64,000 bases of DNA from VRUE01 sp963729995 (lineage in GTDB: Bacteria > Actinomycetota > Thermoleophilia > Solirubrobacterales > 70-9), in assembly GCA_963729995.1 (NCBI GenBank), contig CAVSPF010000003.1, positions 1,364,001-1,428,000 on the forward strand. Direction: 5' to 3'. The number at the start of each line of letters is the position of its first letter. Position 1 is the first letter of the stretch. The translations under genes were made by a program, and so were the position numbers. Of the stretch, positions 15,003-24,006 are shown piece after piece. A model generated the notes under the pieces. The model made no database searches. It worked only from the letters and a program-made list of their open reading frames with translations, and was not told the DNA's origin.

Positions 15003-16048
15003 CCCGCGGCCTCCTGAGCCGGATGCTGCGCCCCGGCGGCTGTCTCGCCGACCTTGAGCAGGTCCTCGGGAGGAGGCGCAGCCGCCAATGACTGGATGCT
15101 GTATGAGATCTCGACCCTGGGGTGCCCTCGCTGGGTCACGCGTCCAAGTGCGGATTCAAAGCGCTCGACGAAGGCCGACGCCTCATCGACCCGACACCCC
15201 ACGAGGATGGCGGCGACCGTCATCGGTCCCACTCGAGCGACGTGATCGGTAACCCGAGCGCTCGCGTTCAGAACGTCAGCCGCAACCTTCAGAGCCACGT
15301 TCTTCATGGCCGCATGGTTTGGACCGTCCCCCACATCGACCTCCACCGAGCAGGCCACGAGAACCGACTCGACGGTGCCTCGCGCGACCAGACGCCACTC
15401 GCGGTCGAGCACTTCGAGAAAGCCGTCGCGGTTGGCAAGGCCGGTATCAGCGTCGGTGCTTGGACCGTGACTGAGACGCGTTCGAAGGCGGCGAAGCTCA
15501 GCGCGGCGCTGCACGCTCTCCCACTCGTGGCTGAGGAGCACCGCTGCAATCCCCAGCAGGGCCGTGTGCTCTGGCCGATAGGCGCCGGCGCTGGAGTCCA
15601 AGGCGCAAAGAACGCCGACGATGATCCCGTCGCTCGTTTCGAGCGGCAGGGTCAACGAGGTCCGTGCGCCCAACGATCCAAGGAACTCCCCGTCGAGCCC
15701 GGCAGCGACCACGGGTAGAACCGCTCCCCGGTGCAAGCCCCCCACGCCGGCGCCCCGGATATCCATCACCCGGCAAACCTGCTCGTCTGGCTCCAAGCGG
15801 CCCAATAGAACTGTGCCAGGAACGACATCGGCGAGCGCGCTCAGCGCCACCTCGGCCGCTTCTGAGAAGTTCTGGAACCGGCGACGGGCCAGCCGTGTCA
15901 GCGCGCTTGTGTCACTCGATGCCACCTCCTGGATATCGGAGCGGCAGCCAAAATCCTGAACCCATGGTTCTCGCTTTGCCGCAACTCCCTCGCCAGCTGT
16001 CAAGGAGAACCAGGCTTCAGTCGATCCCTCGCTTGAGAGCGGATGCAC
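14999..16048 (-). CDS. GAF domain with degenerate GGDEF domain
   Basis: Residues about 45-185 are GAF-like (FSEAAEVALSALADVVPGTV, LTLPLETSDGIIVGVLCALD). Then DADTGLANRDGFLEVLDREW marks the start of a GGDEF fold, but the signature GGDEF is replaced by VARVGPMTVAAILVG, so it cannot make cyclic di-GMP. Degenerate GGDEF domains often act as binding or partner surfaces. Its stop overlaps the MshEN-coiled-coil gene start (ATGA). The longest frame opens at GTG 16048, overlapping the start of the divergent glycosyltransferase by 6 bases, so the true start is probably somewhat inside. Confidence 0.82.
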   Translation of the reverse strand: MHPLSSEGSTEAWFSLTAGEGVAAKREPWVQDFGCRSDIQEVASSDTSALTRLARRRFQNFSEAAEVALSALADVVPGTVLLGRLEPDEQVCRVMDIRGAGVGGLHRGAVLPVVAAGLDGEFLGSLGARTSLTLPLETSDGIIVGVLCALDSSAGAYRPEHTALLGIAAVLLSHEWESVQRRAELRRLRTRLSHGPSTDADTGLANRDGFLEVLDREWRLVARGTVESVLVACSVEVDVGDGPNHAAMKNVALKVAADVLNASARVTDHVARVGPMTVAAILVGCRVDEASAFVERFESALGRVTQRGHPRVEISYSIQSLAAAPPPEDLLKVGETAAGAQHPAQEAAG

Positions 16049-17458
16049 GATGCGCAGTCAACGCCGGCTGTCCCGCGGCTCGACGAGCCCGGCTCGATCC
16101 CTGCCCTCGCCGGCGAACGGGAGGATCGCCCCAAGGCCCTCGGGCGCCCATCGCGCCGACAGGGACGCTACATCGCCCTGCGCGTCAAACTCCTCCTTGT
16201 CGTCGCGATCGCCCTCGGTTGGGCGGGTTTCTCGCTGTGGCTCGCGGCCCCCTGGATCGAGGCGCTCGGCCACTCGATCACCCTGCCAATCGCAGCCCTC
16301 GTGATCTGCGGCATCGCGATCATCCCCGGCTACCTCAACGCGAACCTGGTCGCCTCGCTTCTGGTCGACCGCCCGCCGCCGCTGCGCTTCGACCTCGACT
16401 TTCCGGCGCTTACCGTGGTCATCGCCTGCTTCAACGAGGAGAAGACGATCGAGGAGACGCTCGACTATGTCGCCAAGCAGGACTACCCCGCCGAGCTCCA
16501 TGTTCTCGTCGCCGATGACGGATCGACCGATCGCACAGCCGAGCTCGCCCGCCAGCGCGCCAGCGTCGACCGCCGCATCTCAGTCCTCACACTGCCCCAC
16601 GGAGGCAAGGCGCAGGCCCTTACCGGCGCCCTGAAGCGGGTGCGAACCCCGCTGATGGCGACCGTCGACGCCGACACCCTGCTGATGCCCACGGGCCTAG
16701 AGCGCATCGTCGCTCGCCTCTTGATCTCCCCGCCCGACACGGTGGCGGTGGCCGGCGCCGTCTTCGTGCGCAACTCGCGCCACAACTTCTTCACCCGCGC
16801 CCAGGAGTGGGACTACTTCCTCGGAATCGCCTCGGTGAAGCGCCAACAGGGCCTTTTCCAGGGGACGATGGTCGCCCAGGGCGCCTTCAGCGTCTACCGC
16901 ACCGCGGCGCTGCGCCGCGTCGGCGGCTGGCCGGACCGCATCGGCGAGGACATCGTCCTCACCTGGGCGATGATGCGCCAGGGAGGCCGCGTCGGCTACG
17001 AGCGCACGGCGATCGCCTTCACCGGCGCACCGGAAACCGCCGCCGCCTTCGCCCGCCAGCGACGGCGCTGGGCACGCGGGATGATCGAGGGGCTGCGCGA
17101 GCACGGCACGGCCCTCCTGGCCGGACGGCGCTCCAGCGCCCACGCTGTGCTGATCAACTTCGTCTTCCCGTTCGTCGACGTCGTCTACTCGGTCGCCTTC
17201 CCGATCGGGATCGTCCTGGCGCTGTTCGGCAACTTCGCAATCGTCGGGCCGATGACTCTGATCGTCCTGCCGCTGAACATCCTGCTCTCGGGGACCATGT
17301 TCCACCTCAGCCGACAGTCCTTCGACGAGATCGGCTTGAAGGTCCGCCAGAACCGGCTCGGCTTCCTCGGCTACCTGCTGACCTACCAGCTCTTGATGTC
17401 GCCGATCTCGGTGGCCGGCTACGCGCAGGAGCTGTTCGGGGCCAAGCGGCGCTGGTAG
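16043..17458 (+). CDS. PgaC/BcsA-like processive family 2 glycosyltransferase
   Basis: The 471-residue membrane protein has two N-terminal helices (about residues 46-95), a GT2 core with FPALTVVIACFNEEKTIEET, the DDGSTD motif, DADTLL, GEDIVLTW (acceptor-site ED) and QRRRW, then two or three C-terminal helices. ED plus Q-x2-RW marks a processive polymer-forming enzyme such as poly-N-acetylglucosamine synthase PgaC. It is divergent from the pilus regulatory unit and followed by a GGDEF-EAL gene, so the product is probably a c-di-GMP-regulated exopolysaccharide. The sugar is not known. Confidence 0.88.
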   Translation: MHDAQSTPAVPRLDEPGSIPALAGEREDRPKALGRPSRRQGRYIALRVKLLLVVAIALGWAGFSLWLAAPWIEALGHSITLPIAALVICGIAIIPGYLNANLVASLLVDRPPPLRFDLDFPALTVVIACFNEEKTIEETLDYVAKQDYPAELHVLVADDGSTDRTAELARQRASVDRRISVLTLPHGGKAQALTGALKRVRTPLMATVDADTLLMPTGLERIVARLLISPPDTVAVAGAVFVRNSRHNFFTRAQEWDYFLGIASVKRQQGLFQGTMVAQGAFSVYRTAALRRVGGWPDRIGEDIVLTWAMMRQGGRVGYERTAIAFTGAPETAAAFARQRRRWARGMIEGLREHGTALLAGRRSSAHAVLINFVFPFVDVVYSVAFPIGIVLALFGNFAIVGPMTLIVLPLNILLSGTMFHLSRQSFDEIGLKVRQNRLGFLGYLLTYQLLMSPISVAGYAQELFGAKRRW

Positions 17459-17515
17459 GGCAAGTATTCGTCCGGCGGTCAAGGACTGCGATGCAGCGGT
17501 CGATAGACCACGAGC

Positions 17516-19444
17516 ATGGCGGTCAATCGTGACACCCCCGCCGAGTCCGGGTGCGCCGAGGACGCCCAGAGCGAGCTTTGTCGCCTCGGGAACGCACTGA
17601 ACGCGCGCACCACCGACGTGGTCGACAGGATGGTGCGACGCTCCGAGGTCTCTGGACGAACACTCGACAAGGTCGTCGAGGAGAGCTTCGAGGAGGTGGG
17701 CGCGGTCTCCACGGTCGCCGTCGCCCGCTGGATGGCAGGTGAGGGGGAGGCGGTCGCACGCGAGGTCGGCCAGGAGTCCTGGCGGATCTTCGCCCAACTC
17801 GCCTCGCAGCGTGCCGCACCGCTGAATGAGGTCACCAAGCGCTGCCTGCGGTGGCGCGACTCCGCGGCTGAGGTCCTGGGCAGCAGCGCGAAAGAGCTCG
17901 ATCTCGATACCACGGTGCTGGACCAAGCGCTGCAAATGCTGCAGCGGAGCCTCGACGTCACCCTCGTGCGGATGTGCGAGTCGTTCGAGGACGAGCGCCA
18001 GAACTCCCACGAGGAACTGACCAAGCGCCAAACGGAACTGATCTTCCTGGCCACCCACGATGCTCTCACCGGGTTGCCGAACCGGACGCTGATCCTCGAC
18101 CGAATCGAGCAGATGCTCACCCGTGCTCGGCTCAAGCAGGAACCCGTGGCGGCGCTGTTCGTGGACCTCGACAACTTCAAGGCCATCAACGACACGCTCG
18201 GCCACAGCGTCGGGGACGAGCTGCTCTGCGCCGTCGCCGCCCGGCTCGAGGGCGTCACCCGCGAGACCGATGCGCTCGGCCGGCTCGGCGGGGACGAGTT
18301 CGTGGTGATCGCCGACGGGCTTTCGCTAGCCGCCGGGCCCGAGCTGATCGCCGAGCGCCTGCTCGAAGCGTTCAAGGAGCCGTTCAAGCTCAGCGGGGCT
18401 GAGGATGCGCGCGTGTTCGCGAGGGCAAGCATCGGTATCGCGACGGGCTGGCGATCCTCTCCCGAGGAGCTGCTGCGCGATGCCGACATCGCCATGTACC
18501 GGGCCAAGTGGGGCGGCAAGAACCGCTACCTCGTCTTCGAGTCGGGCATGCAGGACGAAGTGCAATCGCGCATGGAGATGGAAATGGACCTTCAGAGCGC
18601 GCTTGACGACGAGGAGTTCTTCCTTGTCTACCAGCCGACGTTCGACCTCGAGAGCATGTCGCCAACCGGAGTCGAGGCGCTCATCCGCTGGCGCCGGCCA
18701 GGGCGCGGAGTCGTTCAGCCCGAGGATTTCATTCCCCTGCTGGAGGACAGCGGACTGATCGTCGAGGTCGGCGCCTGGGTCATCAGCGAGGCCTGCGCCC
18801 AGGCCACTCGGTGGCAGGAGGCCGGCTACCACCTCAACATGGCAGTCAACGTCTCTGCGCGCCAGCTTGAAACCGATGACCTTGTGGATCACGTCGAGGA
18901 GGTGCTGAGCTCAACCGGGTTTGACCCCGGCGCGCTGACCCTTGAGATCACAGAGACCACGCTCATGCGTAACGCGGAGGAGACCGTCGAGCAGCTCGCC
19001 TCCCTCAAGCGCCTCGGGGTTCGCATCGCGGTCGATGACTTCGGCACCGGATATTCCTCGCTCGCCCACCTTCAACGGTTTCCGGTCGACGTGCTGAAGA
19101 TCGATCGGTCCTTCATCTCCCAGCTCGCCGACGGTTGCGAGGGAGAGATCCTCTTGCACACCCTCGTGCAGCTCGGCAAAGCCCTCTCGATCGAAACAAC
19201 CGCGGAGGGCATAGAACGTCCACAGGATCTGTCGCTGATCAAGGCGGAGGCTTGTGACAACGGACAGGGATTCCTCTTCACCCGTCCGCTCAGCGCACAA
19301 GACGCAGACTCTTTCTTTCGCCAATGGTCGGGAACCCGTCGCTTTGAGACTCGGCACGGCACCGAGGGACTCACGGCTTCCAGGAGGATCGAAATCGCCG
19401 AGCCCATCATGGTGGCCGGGCCGGAGGGCGTCGAGGAACAGTAA
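17516..19444 (+). CDS. GGDEF-EAL cyclic-di-GMP turnover protein
   Basis: 642 residues. About 1-170 is a helical region without a membrane segment, perhaps a sensor. The GGDEF domain (about 175-345) has DALTGLPNRTLILDRI and an intact LGGDEF with an RETD inhibitory site five residues before it. The EAL domain (about 365-625) keeps GVEALIRWRRP, NVSARQL, EITETTLM and DDFGTGYSSLAHL, the residues for metal binding and hydrolysis. Both activities could therefore be present. It follows the glycosyltransferase by 57 bases on the same strand and probably tunes polysaccharide and pili. Confidence 0.93.
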   Translation: MAVNRDTPAESGCAEDAQSELCRLGNALNARTTDVVDRMVRRSEVSGRTLDKVVEESFEEVGAVSTVAVARWMAGEGEAVAREVGQESWRIFAQLASQRAAPLNEVTKRCLRWRDSAAEVLGSSAKELDLDTTVLDQALQMLQRSLDVTLVRMCESFEDERQNSHEELTKRQTELIFLATHDALTGLPNRTLILDRIEQMLTRARLKQEPVAALFVDLDNFKAINDTLGHSVGDELLCAVAARLEGVTRETDALGRLGGDEFVVIADGLSLAAGPELIAERLLEAFKEPFKLSGAEDARVFARASIGIATGWRSSPEELLRDADIAMYRAKWGGKNRYLVFESGMQDEVQSRMEMEMDLQSALDDEEFFLVYQPTFDLESMSPTGVEALIRWRRPGRGVVQPEDFIPLLEDSGLIVEVGAWVISEACAQATRWQEAGYHLNMAVNVSARQLETDDLVDHVEEVLSSTGFDPGALTLEITETTLMRNAEETVEQLASLKRLGVRIAVDDFGTGYSSLAHLQRFPVDVLKIDRSFISQLADGCEGEILLHTLVQLGKALSIETTAEGIERPQDLSLIKAEACDNGQGFLFTRPLSAQDADSFFRQWSGTRRFETRHGTEGLTASRRIEIAEPIMVAGPEGVEEQ

Positions 19445-19514
19445 ACCCGGCTTCTGCGGATGCACTTTGCCGCCCAGCGCTCAGACGTTCAGCGGCCTGC
19501 TCGATAGACGCAGG

Positions 19515-20288
19515 GTGGCGCACATCGCAACCAAGCGGAGCCTGCGGAATCGGGGGCTCGCAGGGCAAGCCCCTGCCAAACCCCCCGCTGGGCGGATCGG
19601 GACCGATGTCATCGAAGGGACGAGCGCGCTACGCGACCAGCTGAAGGGGCTTGCCGTCTTGGAGGAGACCGTTGAATTGGGCGGTTCTGACGCAGCGGTC
19701 GACGCCGCATTTGTGCGCCTTGCCATCGCGCTCGGCGAAAGCGGAGCCAAGTCGAGCAGGTTGGCGGTGCTCCATCTGCGTGAGCATGGGCATGAAGGTT
19801 CGGCTGCCCTCGTCGAAGCGCTCCACCTTGCTCGCTGGCACGGGGACTACGACACCGCCCAGGCGTTGATTCTTCCCTATCGCGACCGGACTTGGGCGAA
19901 GACCGCGTGTCTGCATCTGGCGATCGAGCAGGACCGATGGGATCTCATAGAGAAGACGATGGCTGAATTGAGGGAGGCCGGTCCGGGTCAACTCCTCAGG
20001 CTGCTCCTGTTCCAGGCGAGAGATCCAACGGCTTCGTCGCCCGAGCGGTTCAAGACTTACCGGTTGCTGCTGCACGTGCTCGACGGAAGACTGGTCGACC
20101 CAAAGTTTGCGCAAGCACTGCACCTCGCATGGATCAACTCGAGCTCCAACGATCCCAGTTGGAGAGCCTCGACGCCGATTGCCGGAGCCGGATTGTGGAG
20201 ACCTCGAGCAGACGCCGGGCACGGGTTGACCCGCCGCCGGTTCAGTAGACGCCGGCTGGCGACGCTGCGAACCACAGCGGGGTCCTAG
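19515..20288 (+). CDS. Hypothetical helical protein
   Basis: From GTG 19515 a 257-residue frame has normal protein composition in its middle (LAVLHLREHGHEGSAALVEA, TACLHLAIEQDRWDLIEKTM), mostly helical. GC at third positions is clearly lower than in neighbours, suggesting acquired DNA. The last 40 residues are arginine-rich and may be read-through into non-coding sequence. It overlaps the convergent Flp-like gene by 4 bases. No family recognised; the start is uncertain and a long antisense frame exists here, so the call is moderate. Confidence 0.5.
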   Translation: MAHIATKRSLRNRGLAGQAPAKPPAGRIGTDVIEGTSALRDQLKGLAVLEETVELGGSDAAVDAAFVRLAIALGESGAKSSRLAVLHLREHGHEGSAALVEALHLARWHGDYDTAQALILPYRDRTWAKTACLHLAIEQDRWDLIEKTMAELREAGPGQLLRLLLFQARDPTASSPERFKTYRLLLHVLDGRLVDPKFAQALHLAWINSSSNDPSWRASTPIAGAGLWRPRADAGHGLTRRRFSRRRLATLRTTAGS

Positions 20289-21208
20289 TCGGTCCCGTCG
20301 GCCTCGGGGTTGAACCAGACCTGCTTGAGCCACGGCGGGCTGATCGCGAAGCGGTGGCGGTCGCCGGCGGCGATCGGCTCCAGCGGAATCAGGTGGACGC
20401 GGCGGCCGGGGATGCCGCGGTCGGCGTCGAAGCCGCCGGCCGCGTTGCCGGCGTGGCTGCCGCCGGAGACGAGGAGCCAATGGGTCTCCGGGCCCCAGCC
20501 GCCAGATTCGCGGGCGCCAACCGCCTCGGCGAGGTCGCGCAGCGGGCCGATGCCCGCGTCGGAGACCCAATTCCCGACGCTCTTGAAGTGGTTGTAGCCG
20601 TGATGGGAGGAGGCGCGCTCGTCGACGCTGCCGCGCGGGCCGATCCTGATCTGCACGCCCTCCCAGTCGTCGGGGTGGTAGCCGGCGGCGGCAATCAGAG
20701 GGACGCCGCGAAAGCTGGCGCTGTCGGCGTAGTAGGTCCAGTACTGGATGTAGAGCCGCCCGGCACGAGAGCCCGAGCAGTCGGCGCCGGCGGCCTCGGA
20801 ATCGCTCAGCGCGGCGGGCCTGCAGTCGACGACGTGGACGAAGGCGGTGACCGGGAGCCCGCGGTCCGTGCGGTGGACGAGCCCACGCGCGGACTCGTCC
20901 CCGCAGGCCGTGCGGCGGCAACGGCGGAAGTCGACCGGAACTGCCCGCGAGCCGCGCTCGAAGAAGATCGAGGGCATGTGCTCGCGGACCAGCTTGCCGA
21001 TTTCGGTCCCGTAGGTGGCGATCAGCACCGGCTCGTCGCCGCAGCCGTCCGCCAGCGCCGCCGCGCACAGCATCCGCGAGGCGACCGCCCGCGCCAGCGC
21101 CGCCCCCGGCACACGCAGGCCAGCCGCAACCAGTGCCGCCAGCAGCAGCGCAACCACAAGCAGCAGTCCCACCCACTCGACCGTCGACTGCCCCCGCTCG
21201 GCCCGCAT
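20285..21208 (-). CDS. Secreted protein with Flp/TadE-type N-terminus
   Basis: The N-terminus RAERGQSTVEWVGLLLVVAL is the signal of TadE/Flp-like pseudopilins, with one membrane helix (about residues 10-33). The remaining 270 residues form an exported domain (RLYIQYWTYYADSASF, HPDDWEGVQIRIGP, HHGYNHFKSVGNWVSDAG) with six to eight cysteines or histidines that could bind metal. The WTYYADS and HPDDWEG segments recall the Vps62/necrosis-related fold, though this is only a resemblance. It is alone on this strand here. Confidence 0.75.
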   Translation of the reverse strand: MRAERGQSTVEWVGLLLVVALLLAALVAAGLRVPGAALARAVASRMLCAAALADGCGDEPVLIATYGTEIGKLVREHMPSIFFERGSRAVPVDFRRCRRTACGDESARGLVHRTDRGLPVTAFVHVVDCRPAALSDSEAAGADCSGSRAGRLYIQYWTYYADSASFRGVPLIAAAGYHPDDWEGVQIRIGPRGSVDERASSHHGYNHFKSVGNWVSDAGIGPLRDLAEAVGARESGGWGPETHWLLVSGGSHAGNAAGGFDADRGIPGRRVHLIPLEPIAAGDRHRFAISPPWLKQVWFNPEADGTD

Positions 21209-21339
21209 GCCACGACGCTAGGAGGCGCGCTGTCACAGGTGGGTGTCCTATGTGCCAAAAGGCGCCCTTGATCTCCACGGCCCTCGGCCAACTTGCTTTT
21301 TGTGGGGACCGGCGCCAGACTCGCTCCTCACATGCAGCG

Positions 21340-21541
21340 CTCGAAGTGGCTTTCCCGAAGCTGGTCGGAAAGAGTCTTCGCGCCGCCAAGAAGGCACTGC
21401 GGCCCGCTCACTGCACGCTCGGCAAAGTCACGCCGAAAGAAGTCCGCGGGCAAACCGGGACGCGTGATCGGCCAGAAACCCAAAGCGGGGACCGAACGGC
21501 CGGACGGATCGAGTGTCGCGGTGAAGATCAGCAAGCGCTGA
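21340..21541 (+). pseudogene. Frameshifted PASTA-domain remnant
   Basis: FPKLVGKSLRAAKKAL followed by CTLGKVTPK is the first half of a PASTA repeat. After TPK the homology continues one frame over as KSAGKPGRVIGQKPKAGTER, then SSVAVKISKR and a stop. One extra base near 21441 accounts for the shift. No start or signal peptide is seen upstream, so this is the tail of a lost secreted protein, or a sequence error in a short gene. It occupies most of the 319-base gap 21209-21527. Confidence 0.7.
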
Positions 21542-22487
21542 GCCCTCCCGGCGCATCCTCCGAGCCGAGGAGACGGCGCAGCTCGGCCGCGACGGTTGCC
21601 GGCTCCCGCTCGAGCCGCCGATACGTGACCCGGATGACGCGGTACCCGGCAACCTGAAATGCCGCATCGCGAGCCCGGTCCCGCTCGAAAGCGGCGCGGT
21701 GGCGGTGGTAGGCGAAACCGTCAACCTCCACGATCAGCCGCCTGTCCGGCCAGAACGCATCCACCTCGCGGCCAAGGACGTAGACGTTGGTGGCCGCGGG
21801 CGGCAGGCGGTGCTGGCGGCAGAAGGCGATAAAGAGATCCTCGAGCGGGGAGCGCGTCATCGTCGGTTCCCTCGCGGCGTCGATCAGGCGGCAGATTGGG
21901 CCCAGCGCGTGGCGACCGGCGCCGCGCTCGCGGACGTCTTCGAGGGCGCGCATCCGCAGCAGCCCCAGCCGGTCCGCCTCCTCGAAGGCGCGTTCTAGCT
22001 GCCGTTCGTCGACCGCTTCAGCGAAATCGAAAAGGGTGCGAGCGACTGAGGTGACGGGGATCGCGTCGACGACCGCGCGATCGCTTCGATCCAGCCGGCC
22101 TTCATGGATCACGATCCCACGCCTGCGCCGGCCAGATTGGGATGAGACTTCAATCGGCGCCCGGTGGGAGGGGGTCAGCCCCCACAGGGCCGCGGCGCTG
22201 CGATGACTCAGCAGCGCGCCGTCGCCACAGGCGAGTACGGCCGCCAGCCAATGGCCCCGAATGGTGAGGCGCCGATGGCCGAACGCGTAAACGCCGCGAT
22301 GCAGTCGGTGAAGCCGCCCCGCTTCGATTCGCCGTTCGATCGCGCGCGAGCTGAGACCGGCAGCGAGAAGCTGGCGGCGGGTGATCACACCATGCTGGCG
22401 AGTGGCGAGCGCCGACGTGCCCCGTTCACGCTCCAACCGACGCTCACGTCCCTCCCCATCCGGGGGTGCCGGTGATTTTCCACCCAT
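21528..22487 (-). CDS. AbiEi-type N-terminal domain fused to DUF559 endonuclease-like domain
   Basis: The N-terminal part has the AbiEi/transcriptional regulator form LATRQHGVITRRQLLAAGLS, AGRLHRLHRGVYAFG and SHRSAAALWGL. The C-terminal 110 residues are DUF559 (Vsr/PD-(D/E)XK-like): PLEDLFIAFCRQH, EVDAFWPDRRLIVEVDGFAY, HRHRAAFERDRARDA, YRVIRVTYRRL, with the catalytic D and E-V-D present. Proteins of this build are common in actinobacteria and poorly understood; defence or mobile-element repair are suggested. I use ATG 22487; the frame is open to 22547. Confidence 0.82.
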   Translation of the reverse strand: MGGKSPAPPDGEGRERRLERERGTSALATRQHGVITRRQLLAAGLSSRAIERRIEAGRLHRLHRGVYAFGHRRLTIRGHWLAAVLACGDGALLSHRSAAALWGLTPSHRAPIEVSSQSGRRRRGIVIHEGRLDRSDRAVVDAIPVTSVARTLFDFAEAVDERQLERAFEEADRLGLLRMRALEDVRERGAGRHALGPICRLIDAAREPTMTRSPLEDLFIAFCRQHRLPPAATNVYVLGREVDAFWPDRRLIVEVDGFAYHRHRAAFERDRARDAAFQVAGYRVIRVTYRRLEREPATVAAELRRLLGSEDAPGGLSAC

Positions 22488-22587
22488 TGGGTGGAAAAGG
22501 TGGTGGCACGTCCGGTTTCTCCCCCCGTAACGTTGGGAGGGTCCCAAGGTTGAAGGGGGGACCCCGAGGTTGGGGGGACTCTGGGGG

Positions 22588-24006
22588 CTACAGGTTGCTG
22601 ATCTCGGCGGCGATTTCCGCCGCCGCCGCTTTGGCGTCGGAGAACAGCATCGAGGTGTTCGGCTCGTAGAAGAGGTCGTTGTCGATGCCGGCGAAGCCCG
22701 GGCTGAGGGAGCGCTTGATCACGATCACCTGCTGGGCCTGGTCGACTTCGATGATCGGCATGCCGGCGATGGGGCTGTTGGGATCGTTTTTCGCCGCGGG
22801 GTTGGTGACGTCGTTGGCGCCGACCACGACCGCGACGTCGGTGCGCGGCAGCTCCGGGTTGATCTCGTCCATCTCCTTGAGCTGCTCGTAGGGGACGTCG
22901 GCCTCGGCCAGCAGCACATTCATATGGCCGGGCATGCGGCCGGCGACGGGATGGATCGCGTAGTTGACCGTGACGCCCCGCTTCTCCAACTCGTCGGCGA
23001 CCTCTTTGATCGCGTGCTGGGCCTGCGCGACGGCGAGCCCGTAGCCGGGAACGATGACGACGCTGTCTGCGTAGGCCAGCTTGATCGCCGCGTCCTGGGC
23101 GCCGATGGAGGTGACCGGTCGCGCCTCTCCGGGGCCGCCCGCGGCGGCGGCGGGCGCGCCGCCGAAGCCGGCGAAGAGGACGTTGGCGACCGAGCGGTTC
23201 ATCGCCGTCGCCATCTCCATCGTCAGGATCGTTCCCGAGGAGCCGACCAGGGTGCCGGCGACGATCAGCGCCACGTTGTGGAGGGCGAAGCCCGCCGCGG
23301 CGGCCGAGAGACCGGTGAAGGCGTTGAGCAGCGAGATCACGACCGGCATGTCGGCGCCGCCGATCGGCAGCACCACCAGGTTGCCGAGGATCGCCGCCGC
23401 GACCAGGATCCCGATGAAGATCGCCTGGGAGGGGTCGCCGTTGTTGGCGGCGATGTCGACGCAGGCCGCTATGACACCGATCAGCAGCACCCCGTTTATG
23501 ACCTGCTGGCCCGGTATCGCCATCGGCCGGGTCGGGATCACTTCCTGGAGCTTGCCGAAGGCGATGTTCGAGCCCCAGAAGGAGACCGAGCCGACCACGG
23601 CGGCAAAGAGGACGGGGATCAGCTCTTCCAGCGGAATCGTGGCTCCACTCGAGATTCCGTGGCGGATCTCCGACCAGGCGATCAGCGCCACCGCGCCGCC
23701 GCCGACCCCGTTGTAGAGGGCGACCATCTGCGGCATCTGGGTCATCTGCACCCGGATCGAGGCGATCACGCCGACCGCGGTGCCGATCGCCAGCCCGAGC
23801 ACGATCAGGCCCCAGTTGCCGGTGCCCCCGAGCAGCGTCGTCACCACGGCGACCGCCATGCCGCCGGCGGCGATCAGGTTGCCCTGCTTGGCCGTGGTCG
23901 GATGGGTGCCGCGGCGGACGCCGAGGATGAAGAGCGAGAAGGCGACGATGTAGAGCGCCGTGGAGGCGTCGCCACCGCGCGCAAGGACCGCGGCCTCGGG
24001 AATCAC
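22588..24006 (-). CDS. pntB: NAD(P) transhydrogenase beta subunit
   Basis: 472 residues: eight or so membrane helices in the first 250 residues (domain II), then a cytosolic NADP-binding domain with VVIVPGYGLAVAQAQHAIKE, YAIHPVAGRMPGHMNVLLAE, VVVGANDVTNPAA and SLSPGFAGIDNDLFY. With the two alpha subunits it drives NADPH formation from NADH using the proton gradient. Its ATG overlaps the pntA2 stop by 4 bases. Downstream, a G/C-rich inverted run (about 22540-22580) may terminate transcription. Confidence 0.96.
   Translation of the reverse strand: MIPEAAVLARGGDASTALYIVAFSLFILGVRRGTHPTTAKQGNLIAAGGMAVAVVTTLLGGTGNWGLIVLGLAIGTAVGVIASIRVQMTQMPQMVALYNGVGGGAVALIAWSEIRHGISSGATIPLEELIPVLFAAVVGSVSFWGSNIAFGKLQEVIPTRPMAIPGQQVINGVLLIGVIAACVDIAANNGDPSQAIFIGILVAAAILGNLVVLPIGGADMPVVISLLNAFTGLSAAAAGFALHNVALIVAGTLVGSSGTILTMEMATAMNRSVANVLFAGFGGAPAAAAGGPGEARPVTSIGAQDAAIKLAYADSVVIVPGYGLAVAQAQHAIKEVADELEKRGVTVNYAIHPVAGRMPGHMNVLLAEADVPYEQLKEMDEINPELPRTDVAVVVGANDVTNPAAKNDPNSPIAGMPIIEVDQAQQVIVIKRSLSPGFAGIDNDLFYEPNTSMLFSDAKAAAAEIAAEISNL

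Noticed and set aside
19548..19605. Second GEMM riboswitch (GGGGGCTCGCAGGGCAAGCC)
   Set aside because: It lacks the CGCAAAGCC receptor and the closing helix.
19629..21389. 586-residue minus-strand frame
   Set aside because: Overlaps the better supported Flp-like gene in another frame and lacks protein-like composition.
22490..22587. G-quadruplex or mobile remnant downstream of pntB
   Set aside because: Runs of 4-6 G are present, but they are not regular and could simply be a GC-rich terminator.
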